Positions 18,921 through 32,092 of a stretch of 64,000 nt of DNA are shown here, piece by piece. The first letter of the stretch is position 1; every line of letters begins with the position of its first letter. Below the pieces are notes generated by a model that was given only the letters and a program-made list of their open reading frames with translations, was not told where the DNA came from and made no database searches. The position numbers were made by a program, and so were the translations under genes. The stretch comes from Lujinxingia vulgaris (GTDB lineage Bacteria; Myxococcota_A; Bradymonadia; Bradymonadales; Bradymonadaceae), in the NCBI RefSeq assembly GCF_007997015.1, contig NZ_VOSM01000004.1:186001-250000 (forward strand). Direction: 5' to 3'.

Positions 18921-18949
18921 ACTGTAGTGGGGCAATTTCGACAATGCAA
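18921..18949 (-). promoter_or_regulatory. Candidate sigma-70 promoter for lysK
   Basis: On the minus strand TTGCAT (18944-18949), a 17-base spacer and TACAGT (18921-18926) lie about 85 bases upstream of the start codon. Spacing is ideal and the hexamers are partial matches. Confidence 0.4.
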
Positions 18950-19107
18950 CCGGGGCTGCGAGGCTAAGCGACACGCCTTTTGGAGCGTCGCGTTTTGCGC
19001 GCTTCGATGCGCGCGCCCCGCCGTCAGCGGGGCGGCACCCTCGGGGATCAGCCCGCGCACCCGCAACATTCCCGCACGCGCCAACGCTCCAGCGCATCGG
19101 CGCACGC

Positions 19108-20385
19108 TCAGGGCCAGTCGACCAGCTCGCCGGCCTCGTTGCGCCAGAGCGAAAAAGGCGCCACATCGCGGATGGCCTCGGTGCCCAGCTGCACCATCAG
19201 GAGGCGGTCCACCCCGAGCGCCACGCCCGAGGAGGGGGGCATGCCGAAGCGCAGCGCTTCGAGAAAGGCCTCGGGCAATGGGAGTGCGGGCAGCCCGCGG
19301 GCCTCACGCGCCTTCTGATCGTCCTCAAAACGCTCGCGTTGCTCCTCGGCGTCGGTCAGTTCGCCGAAGCCATTGGCCAGCTCCACGCCGTCGACGTAGA
19401 GCTCAAAGCGCTCGGCGGTGCGGGGATCGTCGGGGGTGCGCCTGGCGAGCACCGCCAGCGGGGCGGGCCAGTCGGTGATGAAGACGGCTCCCAGGGTCGC
19501 GATGAAGGGATCGATATGCTCGACAACCAGCGCGAAAAAAAGATCGTCCCAATGCGATGTCTCAGAAAGATGCGGCGGAAGAAGATCGAGGCGACGCACC
19601 GTCTCGCTTAACGCGTCGGCGTTGAGGTTCTCCAGGATGTCGAAGCCGCAGGCCTCACGCACCACCTCTTGCATGGTGACGCGGGGGATGGGTGAGGTCA
19701 CCGGGCGCGCGCTCCCGGCGTGGAGGGTCTGGCAGACGAGCTGTTCGACGTCGTCGATGATGGCGTCGAGAGGCTCCCAGGCGCGGTACCACTCGAGCAG
19801 GCTGAACTCGGGGTTATGGCGCGGGGTAACCTCCCCGTCGCGCCAGACGCGGGCCAGCTGGTAGATGCGCTCGGCGCCCTCGCATAAGAGGCGCTTCATG
19901 CTGAACTCTGGCGAGGTGTGCAGATAGCCCGGGCGCGGGTGGTGAGGACCGTCGAGGTGCACGGTGGCGGCGACCGGCGAAAGATGCACGTCGGTGCCCG
20001 GGGCGCGCACCCAGGCGGGGGTCTCAACTTCGAGAAAGTCGCGGGATTCAAAGAAGGTGCGGGCCCGGCGATTAAAGTCCGCGCGGGCCTCGATGGCCCG
20101 GCCCAGCGGGATAGCGCGATGGTGAGTAAGGCGTGTGGGCTCGGCCGGGGCACGGGCGACGAGGCGCCAGGATGTCACGCTTAAGAGCTCGTTTTCACGC
20201 TCACCACAGACCTCGACCAGGGCCTGGTGGTCGACGGCATCCGGCGGCGTTCCGCCAGAAAACGCCAGTTCAAGCGTGGTATGAAGGTTGCGAATCTGCC
20301 AGCCGTGCTCAGCTTGCACGAGCCTTCCTCGCGTTCGAACGCTGGCGCGATTGGGGAGGCGGTCGAGTCGTTGGGAGTCGGTCAT
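19108..20385 (-). CDS. epmA: EF-P lysyl-lysine ligase-like protein (EpmA/GenX) with extra N-terminal domain
   Basis: A 425-residue class II lysyl-tRNA-synthetase-like protein. Residues about 100-420 carry the catalytic core: FFESRDFLEVETPAWV, YLHTSPEFSMKRLL (motif 2 region), RVWRDGEVTPRHNPEFSLLE, and GVALGVDRLLMVQLG (motif 3). This core corresponds to EpmA, which adds beta-lysine to elongation factor P. Typical EpmA is about 325 residues and lacks the anticodon-binding domain; here about 95 extra residues (SVRTRGRLVQAEHGWQIRNL, then LLSVTSWRLVAR) look like a reduced OB fold. Neither efp nor epmB is in this window. The family assignment is strong, the substrate less so. Confidence 0.82.
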   Translation of the reverse strand: MTDSQRLDRLPNRASVRTRGRLVQAEHGWQIRNLHTTLELAFSGGTPPDAVDHQALVEVCGERENELLSVTSWRLVARAPAEPTRLTHHRAIPLGRAIEARADFNRRARTFFESRDFLEVETPAWVRAPGTDVHLSPVAATVHLDGPHHPRPGYLHTSPEFSMKRLLCEGAERIYQLARVWRDGEVTPRHNPEFSLLEWYRAWEPLDAIIDDVEQLVCQTLHAGSARPVTSPIPRVTMQEVVREACGFDILENLNADALSETVRRLDLLPPHLSETSHWDDLFFALVVEHIDPFIATLGAVFITDWPAPLAVLARRTPDDPRTAERFELYVDGVELANGFGELTDAEEQRERFEDDQKAREARGLPALPLPEAFLEALRFGMPPSSGVALGVDRLLMVQLGTEAIRDVAPFSLWRNEAGELVDWP

Positions 20386-20450
20386 AAGTCGGGCGCTCTG
20401 CTGCGGGTGAAGATGAAACGATCGCCTGTGCGAAGAGTGCTCAGGGCACC

Positions 20451-20479
20451 TTGCGCACCTCTGCGTTGGCGGCTAGATT
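20451..20479 (+). promoter_or_regulatory. Candidate promoter for the acyl-CoA synthetase gene
   Basis: TTGCGC (20451-20456), a 17-base spacer and TAGATT (20474-20479) lie about 130 bases upstream of the start codon. Only partial matches to consensus. Confidence 0.3.
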
Positions 20480-20610
20480 GGCGGGCCAAGAGCAGTTTGT
20501 CGAATGGTGATGACCGAGGAAGCCGTGGTCCTGATTGGCCACGCACGCTCAGATGTCTACGGCACGATGAGCGTCGAGTGCTAACGCGTATTGCGAAATT
20601 GGAGTGATCG

Positions 20611-22404
<1,794 letters not shown>

Positions 22405-22458
22405 CGCATCGACGTTGATCCGGCGGCTCGCTGCCGGGTTGACGCCTTTAGACTTCAA

Positions 22459-22494
22459 GCCCTCGCCGACCTCAGGTCGGCGAGGGCTTTTTTG
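22459..22494 (+). terminator. Terminator of the acyl-CoA ligase gene
   Basis: Stem AGCCCTCGCCGACC pairs with GGTCGGCGAGGGCT around a short loop, followed by six T residues. Confidence 0.92.
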
Positions 22495-22830
22495 TGGCCT
22501 CACGCCCTACTCACCAGGCGAGGACGTCCCTGCTCCTCCCGCGCGTTGCCTCCCACCACACCACAAACACCCGGCGCGAACGCGAAGGACGACACTGTGC
22601 TCAGCCGCTCGCCGCGATCGATGGCCGGTGAAACACACTCAGCAACAGGCGTAACGCTGCGGCGTTGAGCTCACACCGGCCGGGCGTCGCAGGCTGGCGA
22701 TGCGCCAAAAAAGAACCCCCGGGCGCTGCGCGCCCGGGGGTTCTCTTTGACCGAAACGCTCGTGAAAGCGCCTCAGCTGAACATCTCGATGTGCGCGCTG
22801 TGCTCAGCACGCAGCGCCGATGCCCGCGTC
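22495..22830. other. Non-coding stretch between convergent genes
   Basis: No gene is supported between the two terminators; short open frames here lack ribosome sites. The only structure is the hairpin at 22709-22746. Confidence 0.4.
22709..22746. terminator. Bidirectional terminator downstream of the pil-linked lipoprotein gene
   Basis: An A-rich tract, then AGAACCCCCGGGCG pairing with CGCCCGGGGGTTCT, then CTTTG. On the minus strand the downstream side is TTTTTT, so it fits as the end of the pil operon. Confidence 0.85.
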
Positions 22831-23553
22831 TTATTCGGCGACCACACACACTCCGGTGGTCCCTTCATCGCAGCTCGGGCAAACCGTAATCGGGTACTGG
22901 TAAACATTGGAAGTTACCTCGTTGCCCGAGAGCGTCTCGCCAACCAGCTGCACCGTAAACACAAAGGTGATCTGGCTTGCACCGGAGGAGCTCACGAACT
23001 CTTCGAGCACGTCATACTCCGAGCTTCCCGAGATCAGCGGGACGCTCATGACCACCGAGCCCCCGCCACTCTCCACCAACGCGCTGAAGTCACGACGCGC
23101 TTCCGGAAAATCGATGCTTCCTGCGCCGGCGAAGCTGTTGAGGTCGGAGGGAACATTGACCCGAGCGCCGGTCACGGTGATGGCGTTCTGATCGAGGTAG
23201 AGCCCCTCAAACCCACCGGAGCCGCCGCCACCGGTGGCGCCGACGTTGCGCGAATCGGGGAGGCGGTTCTGGAACGCCACACCCAGGCTAAACGAGTTGC
23301 GGGTGCCGGGCACGTACTCGCTGCCGATCAGGGGCTGACCGAACTCCGCGAGCTCCTGGCCGGCGATGAACCCGCTGGAGGAGAAGACCACCACCGAGTC
23401 ATAATCCGAAGGAAGAGTGCACGAGAGTTCGCCCTCGGCGGTGGTCGCCAGCACGCCCCCTTTGAGTTGCAGCGAGGCGTCTTGTTCCACGCACCCGCTC
23501 AGGGTCATCGCCAGCAGGGCGCTCGCGCTCAGTACCTTGATCGGAGTTTTCAT
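22831..23553 (-). CDS. Lipoprotein of unknown function, last gene of the pil cluster
   Basis: A 240-residue protein. ATG at 23553 is chosen because GAGGAG lies seven bases upstream and the N-terminus is then a perfect lipoprotein signal (MKTPIKVLSASALLAMTLSG before Cys21). A longer in-frame opening reaches into the pilQ end but would bury the signal. Residues about 75-110 hold a Gly/Ser-rich segment (GATGGGGSGGF). The C-terminus has CPSCDEGTTGVC, three Cys that could form disulfides. No known family. It starts 113 bases after pilQ on the same strand, so a role in secretin assembly or pilus function is possible but unproven. Confidence 0.7.
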   Translation of the reverse strand: MKTPIKVLSASALLAMTLSGCVEQDASLQLKGGVLATTAEGELSCTLPSDYDSVVVFSSSGFIAGQELAEFGQPLIGSEYVPGTRNSFSLGVAFQNRLPDSRNVGATGGGGSGGFEGLYLDQNAITVTGARVNVPSDLNSFAGAGSIDFPEARRDFSALVESGGGSVVMSVPLISGSSEYDVLEEFVSSSGASQITFVFTVQLVGETLSGNEVTSNVYQYPITVCPSCDEGTTGVCVVAE

Positions 23554-23666
23554 CATCCATCTCCTCATCGGCGACGCGCTTTTCGCGCGCTCAGCCTGTG
23601 GCGTGTCTTGAGTGGGGTCTTGCCCCATTGTCGCAGAATCCGTCGCATTCGACCAATCTTCCATCA

Positions 23667-27059
<3,393 letters not shown>

Positions 27060-27160
27060 AGCATGACTCCTGCGTCTTGCAGCGTGGGTGATGCCTTCCT
27101 GGCAAAAAGCGCGGGCGCTCCAACCGAACACACCCCGTCTTTCATCGACGTTTTTTCTCT

Positions 27161-27955
27161 TCATTGTTGCCGCCGTGAGGGCGGGGCGAGCCCCGGAAAT
27201 CGCGTGTCAGATGCGCTCTCGTTGGCCGATTCAGTGGCCGAGGCACCCGGGGCCATGTCGCGATAGGAGCGCTCAATCGCTTCACGACCCTCTTCAGACT
27301 CAAGCAGACGCTGCAGCGCCTCGCGCTCCTCCGGTGTCAGTCCGCTCTCGGCCACGCGCAGCTGCTGATCGCGCAGTCGCACCGTGACCACAGCGCCGCT
27401 CTCGTCGGCGCCGCCCTCGCGGATCTCCACCTCATTATCTCGAATCACGCGCACCACCCCGCTGTTGCGGCCGATGCGATCGCCTTCTTTGACAAAGTGA
27501 CCGAGCCCGTTGGGGTCGACGAACATCGCCCGCGGCACGGCCGTCTCACTGATGACCGCGACCAGGTTGAGCGAGCTCAGCGGGAACTCTTCCAGCGGCT
27601 CCAGCGGGCGCACCGACTCATCGACCGAGGCCGGCTCCGGCTGCAACACATCCAGATCGGGCTGGAAGGGGTTGCGGCGCACCGGGTAGTCGGGTCGCTG
27701 ATACTCCTCGGCCGGATCGAAGGCGGCGACCTGAAGCTCAGCCTCGGCCGCGGGGCCCTCTTCGGCCTGCTTCTGGCGTTCGGCGCGCTTTTTGCGCCGC
27801 TCCAGAAGCTCCGGCGGTACCCCACTTGCGGTATCGTCCCCGCCGCAGGCGACCATCGAGGGGGCGCTGATCGCTATCAGCGCCGCGATGATCCACAGGC
27901 GCCGGCCGGTGGGCCTGGCTGCCGTGCGGCGCGATCTGTTCAAAAGCTCAATCAT
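27161..27955 (-). CDS. pilP: Type IV pilus inner-membrane lipoprotein PilP
   Basis: 264 residues from ATG 27955, which has AAGGTGA five bases upstream; a GTG three codons earlier is an alternative. The signal peptide ends in a lipobox at MVAC (about residue 37). A charged linker (PPELLERRKKRAERQKQ) precedes YPVRRNPFQPDLD, and the beta domain SLNLVAVISETAVPRAMFVD, GHFVKEGDRIGRNSGVV and VRVIRDNEVEIREGG is characteristic of PilP. PilP joins PilN/PilO to the secretin PilQ in the periplasm. A C-terminal Glu-rich extension after residue about 210 is longer than usual. Confidence 0.93.
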   Translation of the reverse strand: MIELLNRSRRTAARPTGRRLWIIAALIAISAPSMVACGGDDTASGVPPELLERRKKRAERQKQAEEGPAAEAELQVAAFDPAEEYQRPDYPVRRNPFQPDLDVLQPEPASVDESVRPLEPLEEFPLSSLNLVAVISETAVPRAMFVDPNGLGHFVKEGDRIGRNSGVVRVIRDNEVEIREGGADESGAVVTVRLRDQQLRVAESGLTPEEREALQRLLESEEGREAIERSYRDMAPGASATESANESASDTRFPGLAPPSRRQQ

Positions 27956-28018
27956 CCTGCTCACCTTATCTCAGCGTCCCACTCCCATCGGGGTGGGCTC
28001 GTCTCGGACGCTCGGCGC

Positions 28019-28597
28019 TTAGTTGGCTTTCCAGCGGTAGGTCGTGGCTTTGGCGCTCACCTCAAGCTGACCATCAGCGACCAGCCCGCTTGCCTGCCGG
28101 CTGACGTTGATGTCCTTGACGTTGACGATACGCGTCATGCGACCCACGAAATAAAAGAAGTTGGCGACCTCATCGAAGGACCCGACCAGCTCCATCTCCA
28201 CCGGAATCTCGATGAAGTCTTCGCTGGCGACGTCTTCGTTGCGCCGGAAGCGGTTGATCTCCAGGCCGGCGGTCTTGGCCTGGTTGTGGATGCGTTGCAG
28301 CAGGCTGGGGATCTCGGCGGAGACCGGCAACTTCTCGCGGGCGATATGAAGCTGACGCTCCAGATCGTTGAGGCGGGCGACCACCTCGGCGCGGCTCTCG
28401 CTGATCTCTTTAAGACGGCCCAGCTCACGCTGAAGCTCACTGCGCTGGGTCTCGGCCGCGGCGATCTCGTCCTGCATCGGCCGGTAGATCAGCGTGAGGA
28501 AGCCCACAAAGATCCCGATCATCAGGATAAAGACCGCCAGCACCTTCTGGCCCAGCGGGTAGGCGTTAAATCTGTCGATCAAGTCATTCATCGTCAT
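28019..28597 (-). CDS. pilO: Type IV pilus alignment protein PilO
   Basis: 192 residues. One N-terminal transmembrane helix (VLAVFILMIGIFVGFLTLIY, about residues 19-38), then a periplasmic coiled coil (ELQRELGRLKEISESRAEV) and a ferredoxin-like fold (IPVEMELVGSFDEVANFFYF). PilO pairs with PilN to form the inner-membrane ring that aligns the pilus motor and the secretin. It starts 34 bases after pilN. Confidence 0.93.
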   Translation of the reverse strand: MTMNDLIDRFNAYPLGQKVLAVFILMIGIFVGFLTLIYRPMQDEIAAAETQRSELQRELGRLKEISESRAEVVARLNDLERQLHIAREKLPVSAEIPSLLQRIHNQAKTAGLEINRFRRNEDVASEDFIEIPVEMELVGSFDEVANFFYFVGRMTRIVNVKDINVSRQASGLVADGQLEVSAKATTYRWKAN

Positions 28598-28631
28598 CGC
28601 CCTCCAATGGCGAGTTCAACGGGTAGGGCGT

Positions 28632-29300
28632 TTAGCTACCCTGCTCGGCGTCGGCTTCCGGGGCGGGGGCGTAACCGAGGTAGCTCAGCTCGCCGAAGAT
28701 GCGGAAGTTGACCAGGCGGACCTGTCCGGCGCTGCTGCTTCGACCTCCGCCGGCCGTCTCCACGTACTCAAGCTGCACGTTGGCGAAGTGGCGCGCGGTG
28801 GTCATGCGCTGCAGAAACTCCGCGACGTCATCGGCCGAGCCGGCCATGCCTTCGAGTTCAAAGGCGCCCTCGCCCTCCGAGAAGCTCTCAACCCACAGAC
28901 GGCGGGTGTCCCACTCCACGTTCCAGTCTTTGCGCAGCTGGGCGACGCGCTCTTCTTCATCGCGCGGCGGGCTGAGCATCGCCTGGATCTCATCGAGCAT
29001 ACGCACCGGGCCGATGCGCTGAGCCTCCAGGTTGTTGAGCACGGCGAGCTGGGCGTTGAGCGCCTCGGCCTCCTGCTCCAGGGTGCGGGCGTCGGCGACC
29101 TCGCTCTCCAGCGCGCTAACCTCGCGCTGCAGTCCGGTGACCTCGCTCTCGCGGGTGCTCAACTTCTCGGACTCCACCAGGTAGAAGACGAAGAGAATGG
29201 CCAGCTCGGCGATCAGCAGCCCGGCGAAGAGCAAGAGCTGGGTGCGACCGGCAGAACGGCGGCGAGCTTGCTTTATCGGTAAGAGGTTTACGCGAATCAT
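28632..29300 (-). CDS. pilN: Type IV pilus assembly protein PilN
   Basis: 222 residues. The N-terminus MIRVNLLPIKQARRR is the conserved PilN peptide that binds PilM in the cytoplasm. A transmembrane helix follows (LLLFAGLLIAELAILFVFYL), then a periplasmic coiled coil and a fold containing FELEGMAGSADDVAEFLQRM. The ATG overlaps the stop of pilM (ATGA), indicating coupled translation. Confidence 0.95.
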   Translation of the reverse strand: MIRVNLLPIKQARRRSAGRTQLLLFAGLLIAELAILFVFYLVESEKLSTRESEVTGLQREVSALESEVADARTLEQEAEALNAQLAVLNNLEAQRIGPVRMLDEIQAMLSPPRDEEERVAQLRKDWNVEWDTRRLWVESFSEGEGAFELEGMAGSADDVAEFLQRMTTARHFANVQLEYVETAGGGRSSSAGQVRLVNFRIFGELSYLGYAPAPEADAEQGS

Positions 29301-30364
29301 CTCTCGTTAATCCTCCGCAGTGCCAGGCCCACGCTGACCGCCGCAATCGGCGCCCAACGCTGGATCTGGTCCGGGGTAAACTGCCGCTCGTCGTAGGAGA
29401 CGTTTCTAAAGGGGTTGGCCAGCTCGGTGGGCACCCCGCTGATCCGCCCGATGGTTCGCACCAGCGAGGGGATCGCGGCGGTGCCGCCGCTGACCACGAT
29501 CTTATCGATCTTGGAGTCGGCAGCGGTGGCCGCGTAGAAGTCCAGCGAGCGCTGAATCTCGTGGGCCATATCTTCGGCCTTATCCTGGATGATGCTCTCG
29601 ACCTCCTGAGGCAGAACCTCATCGGAGCTCATCCCGGGGCTGCCGCCCATCTTGTAGAGCTCGGCCTCCTGGTAGGTGATGTTGAGCTGGCGCTGGATCT
29701 CTTCGGTGATGTCGCTCCCGCCGATCGAAAGATCGCGGGTGAACATCGTGATCCCGTCGGTGACCACGTTCATGGTCACCACCGAGTTTCCGATATCGAG
29801 CAGCACCACCGTCTCACCGCGGTGGAAGCCGTAGTTGACCTCGTACATGTTCTGCAGCGCGAACGCGTCGACATCGACGACCAGCGGCTCAAGGCCCCCG
29901 TCGTGGCAGACGGCCACGTAGTCGTTGATCATGTCTTTCTTGGCCGCGACCAGCACCACATCCATCTGGCCCTGATCGGTCTTGGGCGCGACGACCTCAA
30001 AGCCGATGAAGACATCCTGGATGTTGAAGGCGATATGCTGCTCAGCCTCCCACTGGATGGACTCCTCGAGCTCTTCCTGGGTCATCAGCGGCAGACGGAT
30101 CTTTTTGACGATGACCGTGTTGCCCGAGACGCTCAGCGCGCACTCTTTATGCCGAATCTTATTGCGTCCCAGAAGCTCCACGATGGCGTCGGCGACGACC
30201 GTCGAGTTCATCAGCGCGCCGTCGACAATCGTCTCCGGCGGGAGCTGCGCGTAATCAAAAGCCTGCAAGCTCAGACCGCGTTTTGTGCTTTTAAGGACGC
30301 ACAGCTTGACCGAGCTCGAACCGATGTCGAGACCGATGCAGTTCCGTCCATTGGCCATCGCCAT
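29297..30364 (-). CDS. pilM: Type IV pilus assembly ATPase-like protein PilM
   Basis: 355 residues, actin/FtsA-fold cytoplasmic protein. Phosphate-1 motif IGLDIGSSSVKLCVL near residue 10, VLLDIGNSVVTMNVV near 190, and VVSGGTAAIPSLVRTI near 290 are the nucleotide-binding signatures. It recruits PilN and connects the motor to the inner-membrane ring. AGGAG lies eight bases before the ATG at 30364. First gene of pilMNOPQ. Confidence 0.96.
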   Translation of the reverse strand: MAMANGRNCIGLDIGSSSVKLCVLKSTKRGLSLQAFDYAQLPPETIVDGALMNSTVVADAIVELLGRNKIRHKECALSVSGNTVIVKKIRLPLMTQEELEESIQWEAEQHIAFNIQDVFIGFEVVAPKTDQGQMDVVLVAAKKDMINDYVAVCHDGGLEPLVVDVDAFALQNMYEVNYGFHRGETVVLLDIGNSVVTMNVVTDGITMFTRDLSIGGSDITEEIQRQLNITYQEAELYKMGGSPGMSSDEVLPQEVESIIQDKAEDMAHEIQRSLDFYAATAADSKIDKIVVSGGTAAIPSLVRTIGRISGVPTELANPFRNVSYDERQFTPDQIQRWAPIAAVSVGLALRRINER

Positions 30365-30409
30365 GTGACTGCTCCTTACTTAAAGCTGTACTCGAAGAAA
30401 TTCGCTCGC

Positions 30410-30439
30410 ATCGTGCCACGCTCGCAAAAACAGTGTCAA
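30410..30439 (-). promoter_or_regulatory. Candidate promoter of the pilMNOPQ operon
   Basis: On the minus strand a perfect TTGACA (30434-30439) is followed after 18 bases by CACGAT (30410-30415), a poor -10. The same stretch also holds TGGCACG with a GG-N10-GC spacing like sigma-54 sites, though the -12 element (GAGC) is weak. The start codon lies 45 bases downstream. Confidence 0.4.
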
Positions 30440-30858
30440 CGTCACGCCCCCTACTTTCGCATCAGCGATCCCGCGTCGCGATTCAACGGTGACGTTGCGC
30501 TGAGCGGAGTGATGTTCTGAGCCTGAGGGCGTCCTTGCTGTGGCGATTGTACCCCGGCTGCAGAGAGGCGAAAGTTTTTTTCTCGTTTGGGATGACCTCT
30601 TTACCCCCGAGTTGTTGGGGGGACCCGGCGCGGGCGATAGCCCCCTTGAACTCTGCGGGGTTTTGAATACACTTCGCAGGCCATTTTGGGCGGCGTCGAA
30701 TTTGGTGCGCCAGCCCGATGAGAGCCGGCACCACGCTCGAGGGTCGCTGGGAAGGTCGCTTTACGGTGCTTACGTTTGGCGCTATTCCAGAGGCTTATGC
30801 CGCCGCAACCATCTCTAATCCTTCGGTCTTCGGGCCGAGACAGCGTGTGGGTTATGCC
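30440..30858. other. Intergenic region between pilM and the DksA-like gene
   Basis: No gene supported. Plus-strand TTGAAC (30646-30651), a 16-base spacer and TACACT (30668-30673) form a candidate promoter for the gene at 30859 with a leader of about 180 bases. A small hairpin CCCCC/GGGGG lies around 30602-30622. Confidence 0.4.
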
Positions 30859-31224
30859 ATGAGTCCTGAACATATCGAGGAATTCCGGCAGCTTCTCAAC
30901 GACGAAAAGAAGCGCCTCCTTCATAAAGCCGCCAATACCATCAAGCACGAGATCGAGCTCTCCAAAGACGACATGGCCGACGAGGCCGATCTGGCCAGCG
31001 CGCTGACCGATCAGAGCTTGAGCCTGCGTCTTCGTGGTCGCGAGCGCTACCTCATCGACAAGATCGACCTGGCCATTGAGCGCATCAACCAGGGCGAATT
31101 TGGCGAATGCGTGGTCTGCGGCGACGACATCTCCATCCAGCGCCTGCGCGCTCGCCCCGTCACCACCATGTGCATCGCCTGCAAAGAAGAGCAGGAGCGC
31201 CGCGAGAAGCTCTACTCCGAGTAA
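30859..31224 (+). CDS. DksA/TraR-family zinc-finger transcription factor
   Basis: 121 residues. The N-terminus is a long helical hairpin (FRQLLNDEKKRLLHKAANTI, then DEADLASALTDQSLSLRLRG), with Asp residues at the tip region used by DksA in the RNA polymerase secondary channel. The C-terminus has a four-Cys zinc finger, CVVCGDD and CIACKEE. DksA works with ppGpp on stable RNA promoters. The ATG at 30859 has only a weak ribosome site; a GTG four codons upstream is an alternative. A terminator follows. Confidence 0.88.
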   Translation: MSPEHIEEFRQLLNDEKKRLLHKAANTIKHEIELSKDDMADEADLASALTDQSLSLRLRGRERYLIDKIDLAIERINQGEFGECVVCGDDISIQRLRARPVTTMCIACKEEQERREKLYSE

Positions 31225-31286
31225 GGCGCCCCCTCTCTCTTTCGCGCGCCGCTTTTGGCGTGCGCGATCGCTTCCACCTGATTTCG

Positions 31287-31326
31287 AAAACCGGCCTCCT
31301 GACCTGCGGTCCGGAGGCCGGTTTTG
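31287..31326 (+). terminator. Terminator after the DksA-like gene
   Basis: AAAACCGGCCTCC pairs with GGAGGCCGGTTTT around a loop of about 13 bases; the downstream side is TTTTGTT. Confidence 0.8.
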
Positions 31327-31346
31327 TTCCACACTGGATGTCACCG

Positions 31347-31592
31347 ATGGAAAAGCAGCCCCTGTACCTTTACGACGCCAAATCCACCGCCCAGGTTGGT
31401 CCGGTGGAGAGCACCGGCCTGGATGTGTACTTCCCCGACCACGTCGCCGGCTGGACCGACGTGCTCGACTGCCGCGAAGAGCCCTACACCGAGCAGTCCA
31501 TCGCCGAGAACTGCGCCTACGCGTTGCGCGTCCACAAAAAGTTCATCCTGGTTGGCGCCTCGCAGATCGCTCAAGAATCGCCGGCGCTCTGA
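31347..31592 (+). CDS. Small hypothetical protein
   Basis: 81 residues from ATG 31347 (ATG 31338 is also in frame; neither has a good ribosome site). Sequence begins MEKQPLYLYDAKST and contains DVLDCREEPYTEQSIAENC with two Cys, then KKFILVGASQIAQES. No signal peptide or membrane helix; family not recognised. It lies just behind the previous gene's terminator, so it needs its own promoter, which I cannot identify. Confidence 0.5.
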   Translation: MEKQPLYLYDAKSTAQVGPVESTGLDVYFPDHVAGWTDVLDCREEPYTEQSIAENCAYALRVHKKFILVGASQIAQESPAL

Positions 31593-31701
31593 GGCGTGTG
31601 CTCGACTGGCCGCCTTCGCTTTTCCCGCCGCGCCCGGCTCGCTACACTGAGTGGCATCGCTGCATGTCCGCTTCGCCTGCCCTCCTCTGATGGAGCCCCC
31701 G

Positions 31702-32079
31702 ATGGAAGTTCAATGGCGCGACCACACCCTCAAAGTTACCGGCGACTGGACTCTGCGCTGGCTCTACCTGGCGCCGCAGTACGAGCTCTGGCTCGATGAC
31801 CAGAAGCTCGACAGCCGCGGCGGCCCCCGCCTTCGCCCGCTCCTTGAGGCGATCTATGAGGACGAAGAGGGCGATCTCCACCACATTGAGGCCGAGCTGG
31901 TCTCGGTGATCGGCTTTCGGCCTTATTGTGAGATCAAGGTCGAGAGTGAGGTCGTGGCGGCCGATAAGGTGCGGGTGGAGAACTTCATCAACCCCTTTTT
32001 GATGCTGATCATCATGGCCTCCACGGTTGTGATGCTCTACCTCGGCCCGGATATGATCCGCTCGCTGCTGGGGCTCTAA
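31702..32079 (+). CDS. Hypothetical tail-anchored membrane protein
   Basis: 125 residues from ATG 31702, which has GGAG six bases upstream; ATG 31690 is an alternative. A beta-rich N-terminal part (VQWRDHTLKVTGDWTLRWLY, YELWLDDQKLDSRGG) is followed by a single hydrophobic helix near the C-terminus (INPFLMLIIMASTVVMLYL, about residues 96-115). This suggests anchoring by the tail. No known family. It converges on proB, 13 bases away. Confidence 0.6.
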   Translation: MEVQWRDHTLKVTGDWTLRWLYLAPQYELWLDDQKLDSRGGPRLRPLLEAIYEDEEGDLHHIEAELVSVIGFRPYCEIKVESEVVAADKVRVENFINPFLMLIIMASTVVMLYLGPDMIRSLLGL

Positions 32080-32092
32080 AGCCCCGCGGCGC

